Assembly (NCBI RefSeq): GCF_044762655.1
Contig: NZ_JBIWER010000004.1
Span: 124,001-188,000, forward strand
Source of the DNA: Psychrobacillus sp044762655
Lineage (GTDB): Bacteria; Bacillota; Bacilli; Bacillales_A; Planococcaceae
Length of the DNA stretch: 64,000 nt
Reading direction: 5' to 3'
Part shown: in pieces, positions 34,408 to 42,311 of the stretch
How positions within the stretch are numbered: the stretch's first letter is position 1
Layout: the number at the start of each line of letters is the position of its first letter
Notes under the pieces: model-generated
Databases searched by the model: none
Told to the model about the DNA's origin: nothing
The model's input: only the letters and a program-made list of their open reading frames with translations
Translations under genes and position numbers: made by a program

Positions 34408-35262
34408 TCATACTAATTTTTTAAAAAATTGTTGAATTAAATAATTAAATTCATCTTTTTTTTCAATTTGAGTCCAGTGCCCACATCTGCTAAAAACATG
34501 TAGTTGTGCATTGCCCAGATGTTCTAGTAAATAGTAGCTAGAGTCAATAGAGCACACTTTGTCATCTCGACCATGTACAAGTAAAATTGGATGTTGCAGT
34601 CTGTTTAATGCGACTGTTGGAATCGGCACCGCCGCTGTAGCAAAAATAGAGTTGTTCGAACGTTTGACTTCTTCTCGCATTGCATTTTCAAATCGTGGCT
34701 TTGTCACTTCATCAATGACAGGTTGCATAGCGTCCTTGTCATAGACAAACCATCCCATAATCTGCTGAAGGCGTTTTTCAGATGGATTATCATAAAAGTT
34801 TTTAGCACGTGCCAGCTCTAAACTTAATTTCGTATTAGGTGTCCCTCCTGGCCCCATTAGTACAATGCGACCAAAACGTTCTGGATATTCCACGGCTAAT
34901 TCCAAAGCTATCGAGCACCCTAATGAGTTGCCAACTACATGGACTTTTTCTAATTCGTAGTAATCTAAAATTTCTATGACTTGTTCCATCCAGCAGTCCA
35001 TCCACGCTTGACGGTTTTTTAACGGGACCTCTGGATGATCACTTTGGGCAAAACCATATAAGTCGGGAGCTAAACAATGAAACTGTGACCCACAATCATT
35101 CAACGCATATCTCCAGTTTGCAATGGCTGTTACTCCTGGGCCAGAACCATGTAAAAACAAAATTGTTTCTGGATGTTGCTTACCTGATTCATTCATCCAT
35201 GTTTTGTATTTACCTGTTTTTATTGTTTGTGATGTAACCGTTACTTCTGTTGTCGCCTGCAT
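34408..35262 (-). CDS. Meta-cleavage product hydrolase B (BphD/HsaD/MhpC-like)
   Basis: A 284-residue paralogue of the hydrolase at 31995, with FLHGSGPGVTAIANWRYALN near the N-terminus, Ser in VGNSLGCSIAL, Asp in VHGRDDKVCS and His in RCGHWTQIEKKDEF. All triad residues are present. The two hydrolases differ enough in the cap region to suggest different ring-fission products. It is 15 bases downstream of dioxygenase 3, forming a dioxygenase-hydrolase pair that mirrors the other set. Confidence 0.88.
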   Translation of the reverse strand: MQATTEVTVTSQTIKTGKYKTWMNESGKQHPETILFLHGSGPGVTAIANWRYALNDCGSQFHCLAPDLYGFAQSDHPEVPLKNRQAWMDCWMEQVIEILDYYELEKVHVVGNSLGCSIALELAVEYPERFGRIVLMGPGGTPNTKLSLELARAKNFYDNPSEKRLQQIMGWFVYDKDAMQPVIDEVTKPRFENAMREEVKRSNNSIFATAAVPIPTVALNRLQHPILLVHGRDDKVCSIDSSYYLLEHLGNAQLHVFSRCGHWTQIEKKDEFNYLIQQFFKKLV

Positions 35263-35277
35263 ATATATACCTCCCTC

Positions 35278-36228
35278 TTATGCTTCAATTGTTGAAACAA
35301 TTAGTTCATTTCCTGTAATACTGTCACCCCAAAATGTATTGCCAAGTGCACGCTCTTCCGGTCGCCATACAACTGTTTCCCAATCGGGCTCGAAGATTAA
35401 GTATCCTCCTGTAAAAAGTTCTACACGACATCCACTACCTGGATCAATAACATATAAATAAATAGCTTGCGAAATACTATGTTTGCCAGGACCGATAAAT
35501 TGTAGATTAGATTCTTTTAAAATATCTGCCGCTCGTAAAATATCCCCTACCTCGTCTAGCCAATATGAAATATGATGGAATCGTGCGGTCGTTTCTAACT
35601 TTTTATGTGTTACAAGAGCGATATCATGAACAAGTTCTGTCACACTCATCCATCCTGCTAGTAATGTGCCATTTTCATCCTCAATGCATTCATTAATGCG
35701 GAATCCTAGTTCATCCACAAAAAATGCATACACACTTTTTGCATCTGCACATGTATGAATGTTGACATGATCCAAACGTCTAGGTGAAATTCCCTTTGCC
35801 CAAGATTTGTACGTTTGGTTTTTAAGTACCGATTTACGATGTTTCTCGACTTCGGGGCGATGGATTTCATAATATAATTCAATTCGGTGACCAGATGGTG
35901 CAGTAAATCGAATTGCTTCTCCAATACCAGGTGTTGTCCATGCAGGTACATTTTCTATTTCATAGCCTTTTGCAGATAATTGCTGCGCAAATAATCCCAC
36001 ATCTTCTTTTCTTTTTGTGCGCAAGCCAAAATGTGTCACCTTTCCAGTCTCGCCTGGACTTAGAACTAAACTGTGATGTTCAAAGTCACCCCAAGCACAG
36101 AAGTAATAACTATCGCCGATTTGTGCAGTACATTCCAGTCCAATTACTTCTTGAAAAAAGTTAACGGATGTCTCCATATCTGACGATTGCAATGACACAT
36201 AACCTAACTTTGCAATTTTAGGATTCAT
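35278..36228 (-). CDS. Extradiol ring-cleavage dioxygenase 3
   Basis: A 316-residue member of the same family as the tandem pair at 27346-29282. Iron ligands occur in RLDHVNIHT, RFHHISYWL and CRVELFTGGY, and LVHDIAL supplies the active-site His. It is more diverged from the other two, for example SDMETSVNFFQEVIGLE in the N-terminal domain. It is paired with hydrolase B directly downstream and monooxygenase A upstream (107-bp gap), which together would form a complete hydroxylate-cleave-hydrolyse module. Confidence 0.88.
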   Translation of the reverse strand: MNPKIAKLGYVSLQSSDMETSVNFFQEVIGLECTAQIGDSYYFCAWGDFEHHSLVLSPGETGKVTHFGLRTKRKEDVGLFAQQLSAKGYEIENVPAWTTPGIGEAIRFTAPSGHRIELYYEIHRPEVEKHRKSVLKNQTYKSWAKGISPRRLDHVNIHTCADAKSVYAFFVDELGFRINECIEDENGTLLAGWMSVTELVHDIALVTHKKLETTARFHHISYWLDEVGDILRAADILKESNLQFIGPGKHSISQAIYLYVIDPGSGCRVELFTGGYLIFEPDWETVVWRPEERALGNTFWGDSITGNELIVSTIEA

Positions 36229-36335
36229 TTACTGACTAACTCCTTTCTTTCGTTATTGCTATTTTAATAGAAGCAAATTCTTCAAAACTATAGAAAAAAC
36301 ATATGGAAAACAAATTATTCTTCACTAGTTTTTAC

Positions 36336-37535
36336 TTAATAGCGAATTGCATTTGGCTCTAGGCCTACTAATAATCGACCATAATTTTCACGTGTTATAA
36401 CGGGAGATAAAGAACGATGAGAATGCATCGTCATAAAATCACGAATTAACCGTTGCATTGGGCTTTGGTCGTATACAAAACCTGAACCACTGGCAGCAAG
36501 TAACTCATCCATCGCTTCTTTTAATAATTGGTTCGCATAACCGATATCTGTTAGCGCTTTCAAACGAAGCTCTTTTGGCATAATTTCTTGTTTATCTGCC
36601 CACTCATCCATACCTTTAGCTAAATTCATTAAGTACATTTCAGCTGTTTCTACTTTTAATGTTGCTGTTGCAAACAATGTATGTGTGCTTGCTGCATCTT
36701 TAATCATCTTTACGCCCATATGTACAGCTGTACGATAAGGCAAACCCTTTTTAAAGTTTTCCAACATTTCTTGTACAACCCCTAATGCCGGTAAGCCTAG
36801 CGAAAGAATTAATGCTGGGAATAAAGCAGTACTATATAAAGGAATATCGCGTAAATGTGATGATTTGAAATCTCCATTTAATACATCGAGATAAGACGTT
36901 ACACGATTTTCTGGTACAAAGACATTTTTCATACGAACAGCATTACTCCCGGTGCCTCTTAAGCCAAGTGTGTACCAATCATCTTCAATTTCGAGTTCGC
37001 TAAATGGGACGGTCATTAACAGTTGCTCCAAAATATCTCCGTTTTCATCTTTGATATACATGCCAAAGTAACCCCATGTGGCATGCAATGATCCTGAACA
37101 AAACATCCAGTGACCTTCCTCGATTAAATAGCCCCCATCTACTTTTTGTACTTTGCATTCTCGAGGCTCGTATACCCCTGCAAAGAGAACATCTTCTGGA
37201 TCTTTGCCAAAAATCTCTTTATGTGCTTCTTCATTAAATGATTCCGCAACCATTAATTCACGAATAGCACATAAAGAAGCAATCCAACCGGTTGAAGCAC
37301 ATGCCTTTGAAAGCTCTACTATGACCCTTGCATATGTTTCCACACTTAATTGCAATCCACCATAACGTTTTGGACGTAAAATTTTAAAAATACCTGTATC
37401 TTTTAATTCTTGAATCGTTTCTTCTGGAATACGGCGTAACTCCTCCGTTAATTTTGCACGCCCACGTATTTTTTCTGCTAATACCTTCGCTTCATCAATA
37501 ATGGCTAGCTCATTTTTTGTTAATACATCTGGCAT
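36336..37535 (-). CDS. Flavin-dependent monooxygenase, oxygenase component A (HsaA/HpaH-like)
   Basis: A 399-residue group D flavin monooxygenase with acyl-CoA dehydrogenase fold: LRPKRYGGLQLSVETYARVI, SKACASTGWIASLCA, EEGHWMFCSGSLHATWGYFG, GLRGTGSNAVRMKNVFVPEN. The size is close to HsaA (about 394). An open frame extends to 37631, but ATG 37535 has AGGAGTG at the right distance and the extra residues are AT-rich and without homology. First gene of the right operon, divergent from the XylR_N/V4R/PucR regulator. It requires reduced flavin, presumably from the reductase at 26863-27333. Confidence 0.84.
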   Translation of the reverse strand: MPDVLTKNELAIIDEAKVLAEKIRGRAKLTEELRRIPEETIQELKDTGIFKILRPKRYGGLQLSVETYARVIVELSKACASTGWIASLCAIRELMVAESFNEEAHKEIFGKDPEDVLFAGVYEPRECKVQKVDGGYLIEEGHWMFCSGSLHATWGYFGMYIKDENGDILEQLLMTVPFSELEIEDDWYTLGLRGTGSNAVRMKNVFVPENRVTSYLDVLNGDFKSSHLRDIPLYSTALFPALILSLGLPALGVVQEMLENFKKGLPYRTAVHMGVKMIKDAASTHTLFATATLKVETAEMYLMNLAKGMDEWADKQEIMPKELRLKALTDIGYANQLLKEAMDELLAASGSGFVYDQSPMQRLIRDFMTMHSHRSLSPVITRENYGRLLVGLEPNAIRY

Positions 37536-37761
37536 CGTATTCACTCCTGTCTTGTAAGATATATTAAATGTAACGAAAGTGAATTTTGAAATGTACAATG
37601 AAAAGCGTTGAATTTTAAACGTCAATACCAATAAAAACTACTCAAAATATAGAAATAGTTAATTTTTATTTAATTAACACTATATTTTACTAAATTTTCT
37701 GATAAAATATCTTTAATAACGATTTTATCCCTGTAAAGAATTTGCGAAAAGAGGCGAACAA
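37536..37761. promoter_or_regulatory. Divergent promoter region between the oxygenase operon and its regulator
   Basis: 226 bp of strongly AT-rich DNA between divergent start codons. It should hold promoters in both directions and the activator binding site; I cannot identify a convincing operator by eye. Confidence 0.5.
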
Positions 37762-39585
37762 ATGACTTTACCAACGTTTGACAAAGAGCTGTATACAACT
37801 TCAAATTCATTTGGCTTATTGCGTAAAGAACTTATCGAACACTTAGGACATGAGCATGCGAAAACATTCTTATTACGTTATGGATGGAATTTAGGAGTAG
37901 CCCATGCAAAAGAAGTAGATCGCATGCAACTTAGATTACGTGAAAAGTTAGATTGTGCAGCTACTTATCATTTAAACACGGGACAAATTACTGATTTAGT
38001 AACCGAACGAGTATTAGATTTAGATGAATACGATAATATTAAAGAAATTTATGCAAAAGGAATTTGGATTGATTCATATGAAGCTTCAGAGCATTTGCAG
38101 CATTTTGGCATGAGCAAGCATGTTGCTTGTCATACATTGGCTGGTTATGCAAGCGGTTTCACCTCCTATTTAACAAAAAAAGAAATATATATAATTGAAG
38201 TAACCTGTCGGGCACGGGGGGATGCGGAATGTGCATTTGAAATGAAAGCTCTAGAAGATTGGGATAAAGAAACACAATCATATGTTATTAAAATGAACCA
38301 TTCTCGTATGATTGATGAATTAAATACAACCTATGAACAACTCTATCAAGAAAAGAGATTAACAGAGCTAGTATCTATTTTTCATAACAATTTAACAAAA
38401 GGACTAACACAAGGAATGAAACTGGAGCAATTATTAGAAACTGTTCACGAAACGCTTCATACACCTGTTGTGTTACAAGATTTAAACTTAAACCCATATC
38501 TAACTGTTGGTATAACATTAGAAGAACTAGATGGTTTATACGAAGATTTTGCTAAGCAAGTTGGGCAAACCAGATCAGGTAAACTTTTGTTGAAGCCAAT
38601 TGAACCCGAGCATCCATTACAAATTGATGCTAAAGAACATACGCGCCTCGTTTGTCCAATTACAGTCCATCATCAAGTCATTGGTTATGTTACTTTTATC
38701 TATCCACCACAGACAAAGCAACTAGAATTTGAGCGAGACTTTATCCAACGAGTAGGAACCACTTGCTCTCTTCATTATTTAAATGAGAAATCGAGTTTAG
38801 AAGCTATTGAGAATATGAAAGCTTACTTCTTTGAACAACTTTTACAAAAGCAATATACATCAAAATCGAGCATGGTTAATCGTAGCTATTTAATGGATAT
38901 TGACTTAAACCAATATTTTTTTATAGGCAATGTCAAAATGCTTAAAAGTAACCTGCAGATTAAAGAACAACATTTATTATCAAAAGTGATCCAAACATTT
39001 GCAATATACTTGGAAATGCACAAAATCCCTATTTTTATTACCCAATATCAAGATGAAATTATATTTTTAATGCAAAAACAAGCAAATACAATAGAAATTG
39101 CTGAAAGTATTTTGAAGCACTTACAACGTTCTTTCAAAATATATGATTTTCGGATTGGCATTAGCCGTGTAATTGAAGATATCGAGGATATTCCAGAAGC
39201 TCACCAACAATCGATTATTGCTTTAAATGTTGATAAAAAGAAACCAATCGTCTTATTTGAAAATACGAGTATCATTAGCTCAATTATTAATGCGCACAAT
39301 AAAACATCAATTATTCAATTAGCAAAGCACGAGTTAAAAGCTATTCTAGAGCTAAAAGAATCAAAAAAAGTGGAGTTTTTAAAAACACTCTATACATTTT
39401 TAAAAAATAATGGTAACTTGCAGCAGACAATGTTTGATTTAAATTTATCAATGAGTGGCTTAGTATACCGCATTCAAAAACTCGAAGATTTATTAAATAA
39501 AAATTTACGGAATTCTAAGGATTCTTTCGAATTAACGTTCTGTATTGAAGCGTTAGAGATATTAGGAGAAGTGGAAATTGAATAA
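37762..39585 (+). CDS. XylR_N-V4R-PucR hybrid transcriptional activator
   Basis: A 607-residue one-component regulator. Residues about 1-100 resemble XylR_N, the aromatic-effector domain of XylR/DmpR (KTFLLRYGWNLGVAHAKEVD). Residues about 105-180 are a V4R domain with ECTCRARGD-like VTCRARGDAECAFEM, including two Cys. A long GAF/PucR-like middle follows, and the C-terminus (about 540-600) is a PucR-type HTH_30: LKNNGNLQQTMFDLNLSMSG then LVYRIQKLEDLL. Unlike XylR/DmpR there is no AAA+ sigma-54 domain. By position it should sense the island's substrate and activate the divergent operon. Confidence 0.85.
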   Translation: MTLPTFDKELYTTSNSFGLLRKELIEHLGHEHAKTFLLRYGWNLGVAHAKEVDRMQLRLREKLDCAATYHLNTGQITDLVTERVLDLDEYDNIKEIYAKGIWIDSYEASEHLQHFGMSKHVACHTLAGYASGFTSYLTKKEIYIIEVTCRARGDAECAFEMKALEDWDKETQSYVIKMNHSRMIDELNTTYEQLYQEKRLTELVSIFHNNLTKGLTQGMKLEQLLETVHETLHTPVVLQDLNLNPYLTVGITLEELDGLYEDFAKQVGQTRSGKLLLKPIEPEHPLQIDAKEHTRLVCPITVHHQVIGYVTFIYPPQTKQLEFERDFIQRVGTTCSLHYLNEKSSLEAIENMKAYFFEQLLQKQYTSKSSMVNRSYLMDIDLNQYFFIGNVKMLKSNLQIKEQHLLSKVIQTFAIYLEMHKIPIFITQYQDEIIFLMQKQANTIEIAESILKHLQRSFKIYDFRIGISRVIEDIEDIPEAHQQSIIALNVDKKKPIVLFENTSIISSIINAHNKTSIIQLAKHELKAILELKESKKVEFLKTLYTFLKNNGNLQQTMFDLNLSMSGLVYRIQKLEDLLNKNLRNSKDSFELTFCIEALEILGEVEIE

Positions 39586-39593
39586 ACTTTTAC

Positions 39594-39627
39594 AGCTTAC
39601 GCTTTTTAGAGGCGTAGGCTTTTTTTG
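39594..39627. terminator. Terminator after the regulator gene
   Basis: AGCTTACGC/GCGTAGGCT stem with TTTTTTT tail. Confidence 0.85.
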
Positions 39628-39938
39628 AGGATTAAATCATTTCTCAATAAACTATTATGAAAGCAGGCATCGTTATTAGATAAAGTTTATCTATTTATAT
39701 AAAAACTAAAAATGCTACTATTTTAGTAACTTCAAAGAAAGGGGATAGACGAAATGTAAACGCTTACTTAACTAGAGGAGATACAGTTTTGTAATCCAAA
39801 TGGGTCTTATTCTTATTATGATTACTTGTACAAATCTCTTAAGTATGACGTTACCATAAAAATATGTAATCATTGTTCCACTATTCCTGGTGATAGTCAG
39901 TTTTTAGGTAAGTACTACTAATAAGAGGAGGTAACATT
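39628..39938. other. Leader of the MFS gene with possible decayed membrane-protein sequence
   Basis: Besides the cre site at 39755, plus-strand frames here give short hydrophobic peptides interrupted by stops: MGLILIMITCTNLLSMTLP at about 39804-39863, directly followed in frame by a stop and then KYVIIVPLFLVIVSF to a stop near 39914. They may be the relic of a membrane protein or chance in AT-rich DNA. Confidence 0.35.
39755..39768. promoter_or_regulatory. CcpA cre site upstream of the MFS transporter (perfect consensus match)
   Basis: TGTAAACGCTTACT matches TGWAARCGYTWWCW at all 14 positions. It lies about 170 bp upstream of the MFS gene and downstream of the regulator's terminator. Confidence 0.75.
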
Positions 39939-41144
39939 ATTTTTCCAACAAAAAGTAAAAACTTTTTAAAGTTCCTCATTGTCATTATTGCATTCCAAGA
40001 TGTGGCAGCAGGTGTAGCAGGATCTATTATGGCAGATCTAATTGAAGCTTTCCCTGAATTTGCACCATCTACTGTTATGTTAATTGCAACTATTCCTGGA
40101 CTATTTATGATTTTCCCTTCCTTATTTTACGGTAAACTTTCATCCAAATTCACATCACGTAGTTTACTATTTGCTGGTTTGGTATTTTTTATAATTGGTG
40201 GTATTATGCCATTCTTCCTTGATAATTTATTTTTAATTATTCTTTTCCGAGGAATATTAGGTCTTGGTGTAGGGCTTACATTACCATTATCAATTGATAT
40301 CATTACTAGGTTCTTCGAGGGTCGTGAGCGAGATTTCTTAATTGGATTCGGTACATCCACAATCGCTTGTATAGGTGCAATTTTCTTCCAACTTGGTGGT
40401 GGTATGTTAGCAGATAGCTTTGGTTGGCAGTATGGTTTCTTAGTTTATTTATTCCCTATTTGGATTTTAGCAATTACGTTTCTTTATTTACCAGAACCAG
40501 AAAAGAAAAATACAGTTCAAGCTTCTTTAAAAGAGACATTATTCTCTGCACCTAAAACGGTATATGGTTTTACTATCGGGCAAGTTTTTTTCTCCATGCT
40601 TGTTTTTGGATATGTGACAAACATATCTATTCTTATCCAATCAGAAGGATTAGGAAGTGCCACAGAAGCAGGTCTAGCAATATCCTTATTCACTTTTGGG
40701 ACATTAATTATTGGTATGTTCTTCTCTAGAATTCGTGTACTCATGCCTACTCAAATCGTACCTATAGCTGTTTTATTAACTGGTGGTGGAATACTTGGGT
40801 GTTATTTATCAAGTAGCTTAACAATGATTTTTATTGCTAGTTTTATTGGGGGAATGGGCTTAGGATTAACGCTTCCCGGAGTTTTTGCACGAATATCTGA
40901 ATTATCAAATGAGCAAAAAGGCATTTCATTTGTTGGTTTCATAGTAGCTGCACAAGGTCTTGGCGGTTTAATGAGTCCAATTTTTTATCAAACTATTTTA
41001 AATATTACAGGCTTAGAAGGTGGACGTAATACATTATTGTTCGCTTCACTCGGTTTGGTTATTTTAGCGATTGTCTGGTCAATTATATTAATAATAAGCA
41101 ATTCGAAATCACGTGTAAACGACACAAGTGCTCCTGCCTTATAA
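39939..41144 (+). CDS. MFS transporter, probably for the island's substrate; apparent ATT start
   Basis: A 401-residue, 12-helix major facilitator; the first loop region and FRGILGLGVGLTLPLSIDII (helix 4) are typical of the superfamily. The first canonical start in frame (GTG 40002) would remove half of helix 1 (FLKFLIVIIAFQDVAAGVAG). The frame is open upstream to an ATT at 39939 that lies seven bases after a perfect AGAGGAGG site, so either AUU is the start codon or an ATG has been lost by mutation. No signal peptide. Position next to the regulator and behind a cre site suggests uptake of the growth substrate; specificity unknown. Confidence 0.7.
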   Translation: MFPTKSKNFLKFLIVIIAFQDVAAGVAGSIMADLIEAFPEFAPSTVMLIATIPGLFMIFPSLFYGKLSSKFTSRSLLFAGLVFFIIGGIMPFFLDNLFLIILFRGILGLGVGLTLPLSIDIITRFFEGRERDFLIGFGTSTIACIGAIFFQLGGGMLADSFGWQYGFLVYLFPIWILAITFLYLPEPEKKNTVQASLKETLFSAPKTVYGFTIGQVFFSMLVFGYVTNISILIQSEGLGSATEAGLAISLFTFGTLIIGMFFSRIRVLMPTQIVPIAVLLTGGGILGCYLSSSLTMIFIASFIGGMGLGLTLPGVFARISELSNEQKGISFVGFIVAAQGLGGLMSPIFYQTILNITGLEGGRNTLLFASLGLVILAIVWSIILIISNSKSRVNDTSAPAL

Positions 41145-41169
41145 TTAGACTACCCAAAGAGAGATCATA

Positions 41170-41212
41170 CAAAAAAACTAGAAGGTTTATTTTTACCTTC
41201 TAGTTTTTTTAT
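41170..41212. terminator. Terminator between the MFS gene and the Nudix unit
   Basis: Perfect AAAAAACTAGAAGG/CCTTCTAGTTTTTT stem with 10-base loop, bidirectional. Its core resembles the terminator at 17550-17585. Confidence 0.85.
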
Positions 41213-41366
41213 GTGGATATCTTTTGTATAACTTATCTATTACATAAACACCACCCAATAACAAAAAGAAGGCGATAATATAGTTAAAAAAACTTTTTTC
41301 AATTTCAAGGATATTTAATAAATAAAGAAAAACAATCGCCCAGATTGTTGTTATAACAATTTTAAT
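41193..41366 (-). CDS. Possible small two-helix membrane protein downstream of the Nudix gene
   Basis: Directly after the Nudix stop (TAG at 41384), a GAGAGGTG ribosome site is followed by an open frame of up to 57 codons: IKIVITTIWAIVFLYLLNIL, a short EIEKS turn, a second helix IIAFFLLLGGVYVI and a basic tail ending KKTRR. The helix-turn-helix-basic pattern looks like a real membrane miniprotein. However, no ATG, GTG or TTG is available at the front of the frame; an ATT at 41366 is the only candidate at reasonable spacing. The 3' end runs into the terminator stem. Confidence 0.45.
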   Translation of the reverse strand: MKIVITTIWAIVFLYLLNILEIEKSFFNYIIAFFLLLGGVYVIDKLYKRYPHKKTRR

Positions 41367-41383
41367 ACTATCTCAACACCTCT

Positions 41384-41812
41384 CTAATTTGGAAGTTCAT
41401 CAATTTGGTTTTTTAATACTTTTTCGATTATGTGGATATCCTCTGGATAAGCAAGATCTAAGGTTTGAATTTCTTCAAGGGACTTCCATGCAATTTCATG
41501 AATAAACTCATCTGGGTCTTGAAGTGTAATTTCTCCACTTATTATCTCTACTAAAAAATAGTCCACATGATAGGAGATGCCATGTTCACTAATAACTCCA
41601 CTCTTGTTATGTATTTTCTCTATTATTTTCACTAGGAATCCAGTTTCCTCATTGAATTCTCTTATACAGCATTCTTCTAAAGTTTCTCCTTCTTCAAGTG
41701 TCCCGGATGGAACTGTCCACTTCTTATCTTCCCCTGGTGCTGCTTGAAGTACCATTAATACGTCCTGTTGTTCATTTATACAAATTCCTGCTGCACCTTT
41801 CCAGCTAAACAT
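41384..41812 (-). CDS. Nudix hydrolase
   Basis: A 142-residue Nudix protein. The Nudix box is complete, from GTLEEGETLEECCIREFNEE to TGF (about 37-59), following the G-x5-E-x7-REUxEExGU rule. It hydrolyses a nucleoside diphosphate linked to another moiety; substrate unknown. ATG follows GGGGGATGAC. Its C-terminal coding sequence (LAYPEDIHII...) is duplicated as a fragment at 17575-17625 across the catabolic island. The ATL-like repair gene lies just upstream with 18 bp between, so they are probably one operon. Confidence 0.88.
   Translation of the reverse strand: MFSWKGAAGICINEQQDVLMVLQAAPGEDKKWTVPSGTLEEGETLEECCIREFNEETGFLVKIIEKIHNKSGVISEHGISYHVDYFLVEIISGEITLQDPDEFIHEIAWKSLEEIQTLDLAYPEDIHIIEKVLKNQIDELPN
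41411..41452 (+). repeat. Right copy of the 42-bp direct repeat flanking the island
   Basis: Lies within the 3' end of the Nudix gene; 37/42 identical to 17581-17622 in the same orientation. See the left copy. Confidence 0.75.
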
Positions 41813-41830
41813 CTGTCATCCCCCCTTTCT

Positions 41831-42163
41831 CTAAATCCCATCTTCCTCAGTAATTTGAAGATCATAACGTGATTTTTTCAAATCGACACGTCCATTGGTT
41901 AAAAAGTAGACCCCTTCCGCTTCTAGCATTGCTTTTTGTGAGTATGCCGCTTCTTCATCCGCTATAACAATTTCACCCTTGGCATTAATCACACGGTGCC
42001 ACGGAAGATTATATTTGGCACTCATGGAATGTAATGTGCGAACGACCTGCCTTGCCCCTCTAGGGCTTCCAGCAGCTTTTGCAATTTGTCCATACGTCAT
42101 CACTTTTCCTGATGGAATAGACTTTATTAGTTGAATTACTTTTTCGGTAAATTGGTTCATCAT
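41831..42163 (-). CDS. Alkyltransferase-like (ATL) DNA repair protein
   Basis: A 110-residue protein equivalent to the DNA-binding domain of O6-methylguanine methyltransferase: IPSGKVMTYGQIAKAAGSPR (about 16-35) and RQVVRTLHS. The active-site PCHRV of true methyltransferases is PWHRV here (about 53-57), so it cannot accept alkyl groups and belongs to the ATL class that flags O6-alkylguanine for nucleotide excision repair. ATG 42163 follows AAAGGAAG. Upstream of the Nudix gene in the same direction. Confidence 0.88.
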   Translation of the reverse strand: MMNQFTEKVIQLIKSIPSGKVMTYGQIAKAAGSPRGARQVVRTLHSMSAKYNLPWHRVINAKGEIVIADEEAAYSQKAMLEAEGVYFLTNGRVDLKKSRYDLQITEEDGI

Positions 42164-42311
42164 GCGACTTCCTTTCATTCCTCCTTATTATAACTGACAA
42201 TTTTAATAATTATAATTGTATTTAATGTAGTACCTTGCATAAGATAATACCGTATGATATATTCTATCTAAGGTACTGTTCAATGATTAGTAGTGAAAGG
42301 AGGAGTTAAAA

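Noticed and set aside
30708..37535. The two acyl-CoA-dehydrogenase-fold genes as true acyl-CoA dehydrogenases
   Set aside because: Motifs and length match HsaA/HpaH-type oxygenases; no acyl-CoA ligase or beta-oxidation partners nearby, while a flavin reductase and dioxygenases are.
39755..39761. Minimal ATG-TAA start-stop gene behind GAAAGGGG
   Set aside because: Coincides with the cre palindrome, so the ATGTAA is more simply explained by the operator sequence.
17783..41144. A steroid degradation cluster
   Set aside because: HsaA-E-like enzymes and KstD-like flavoproteins are present, but no KshA/B, cholesterol oxidase, CoA ligases or side-chain genes are seen.
17781..41412. Integrase, transposase or conjugation genes bounding the island
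   Set aside because: None recognised on either strand, so the element type remains undefined.
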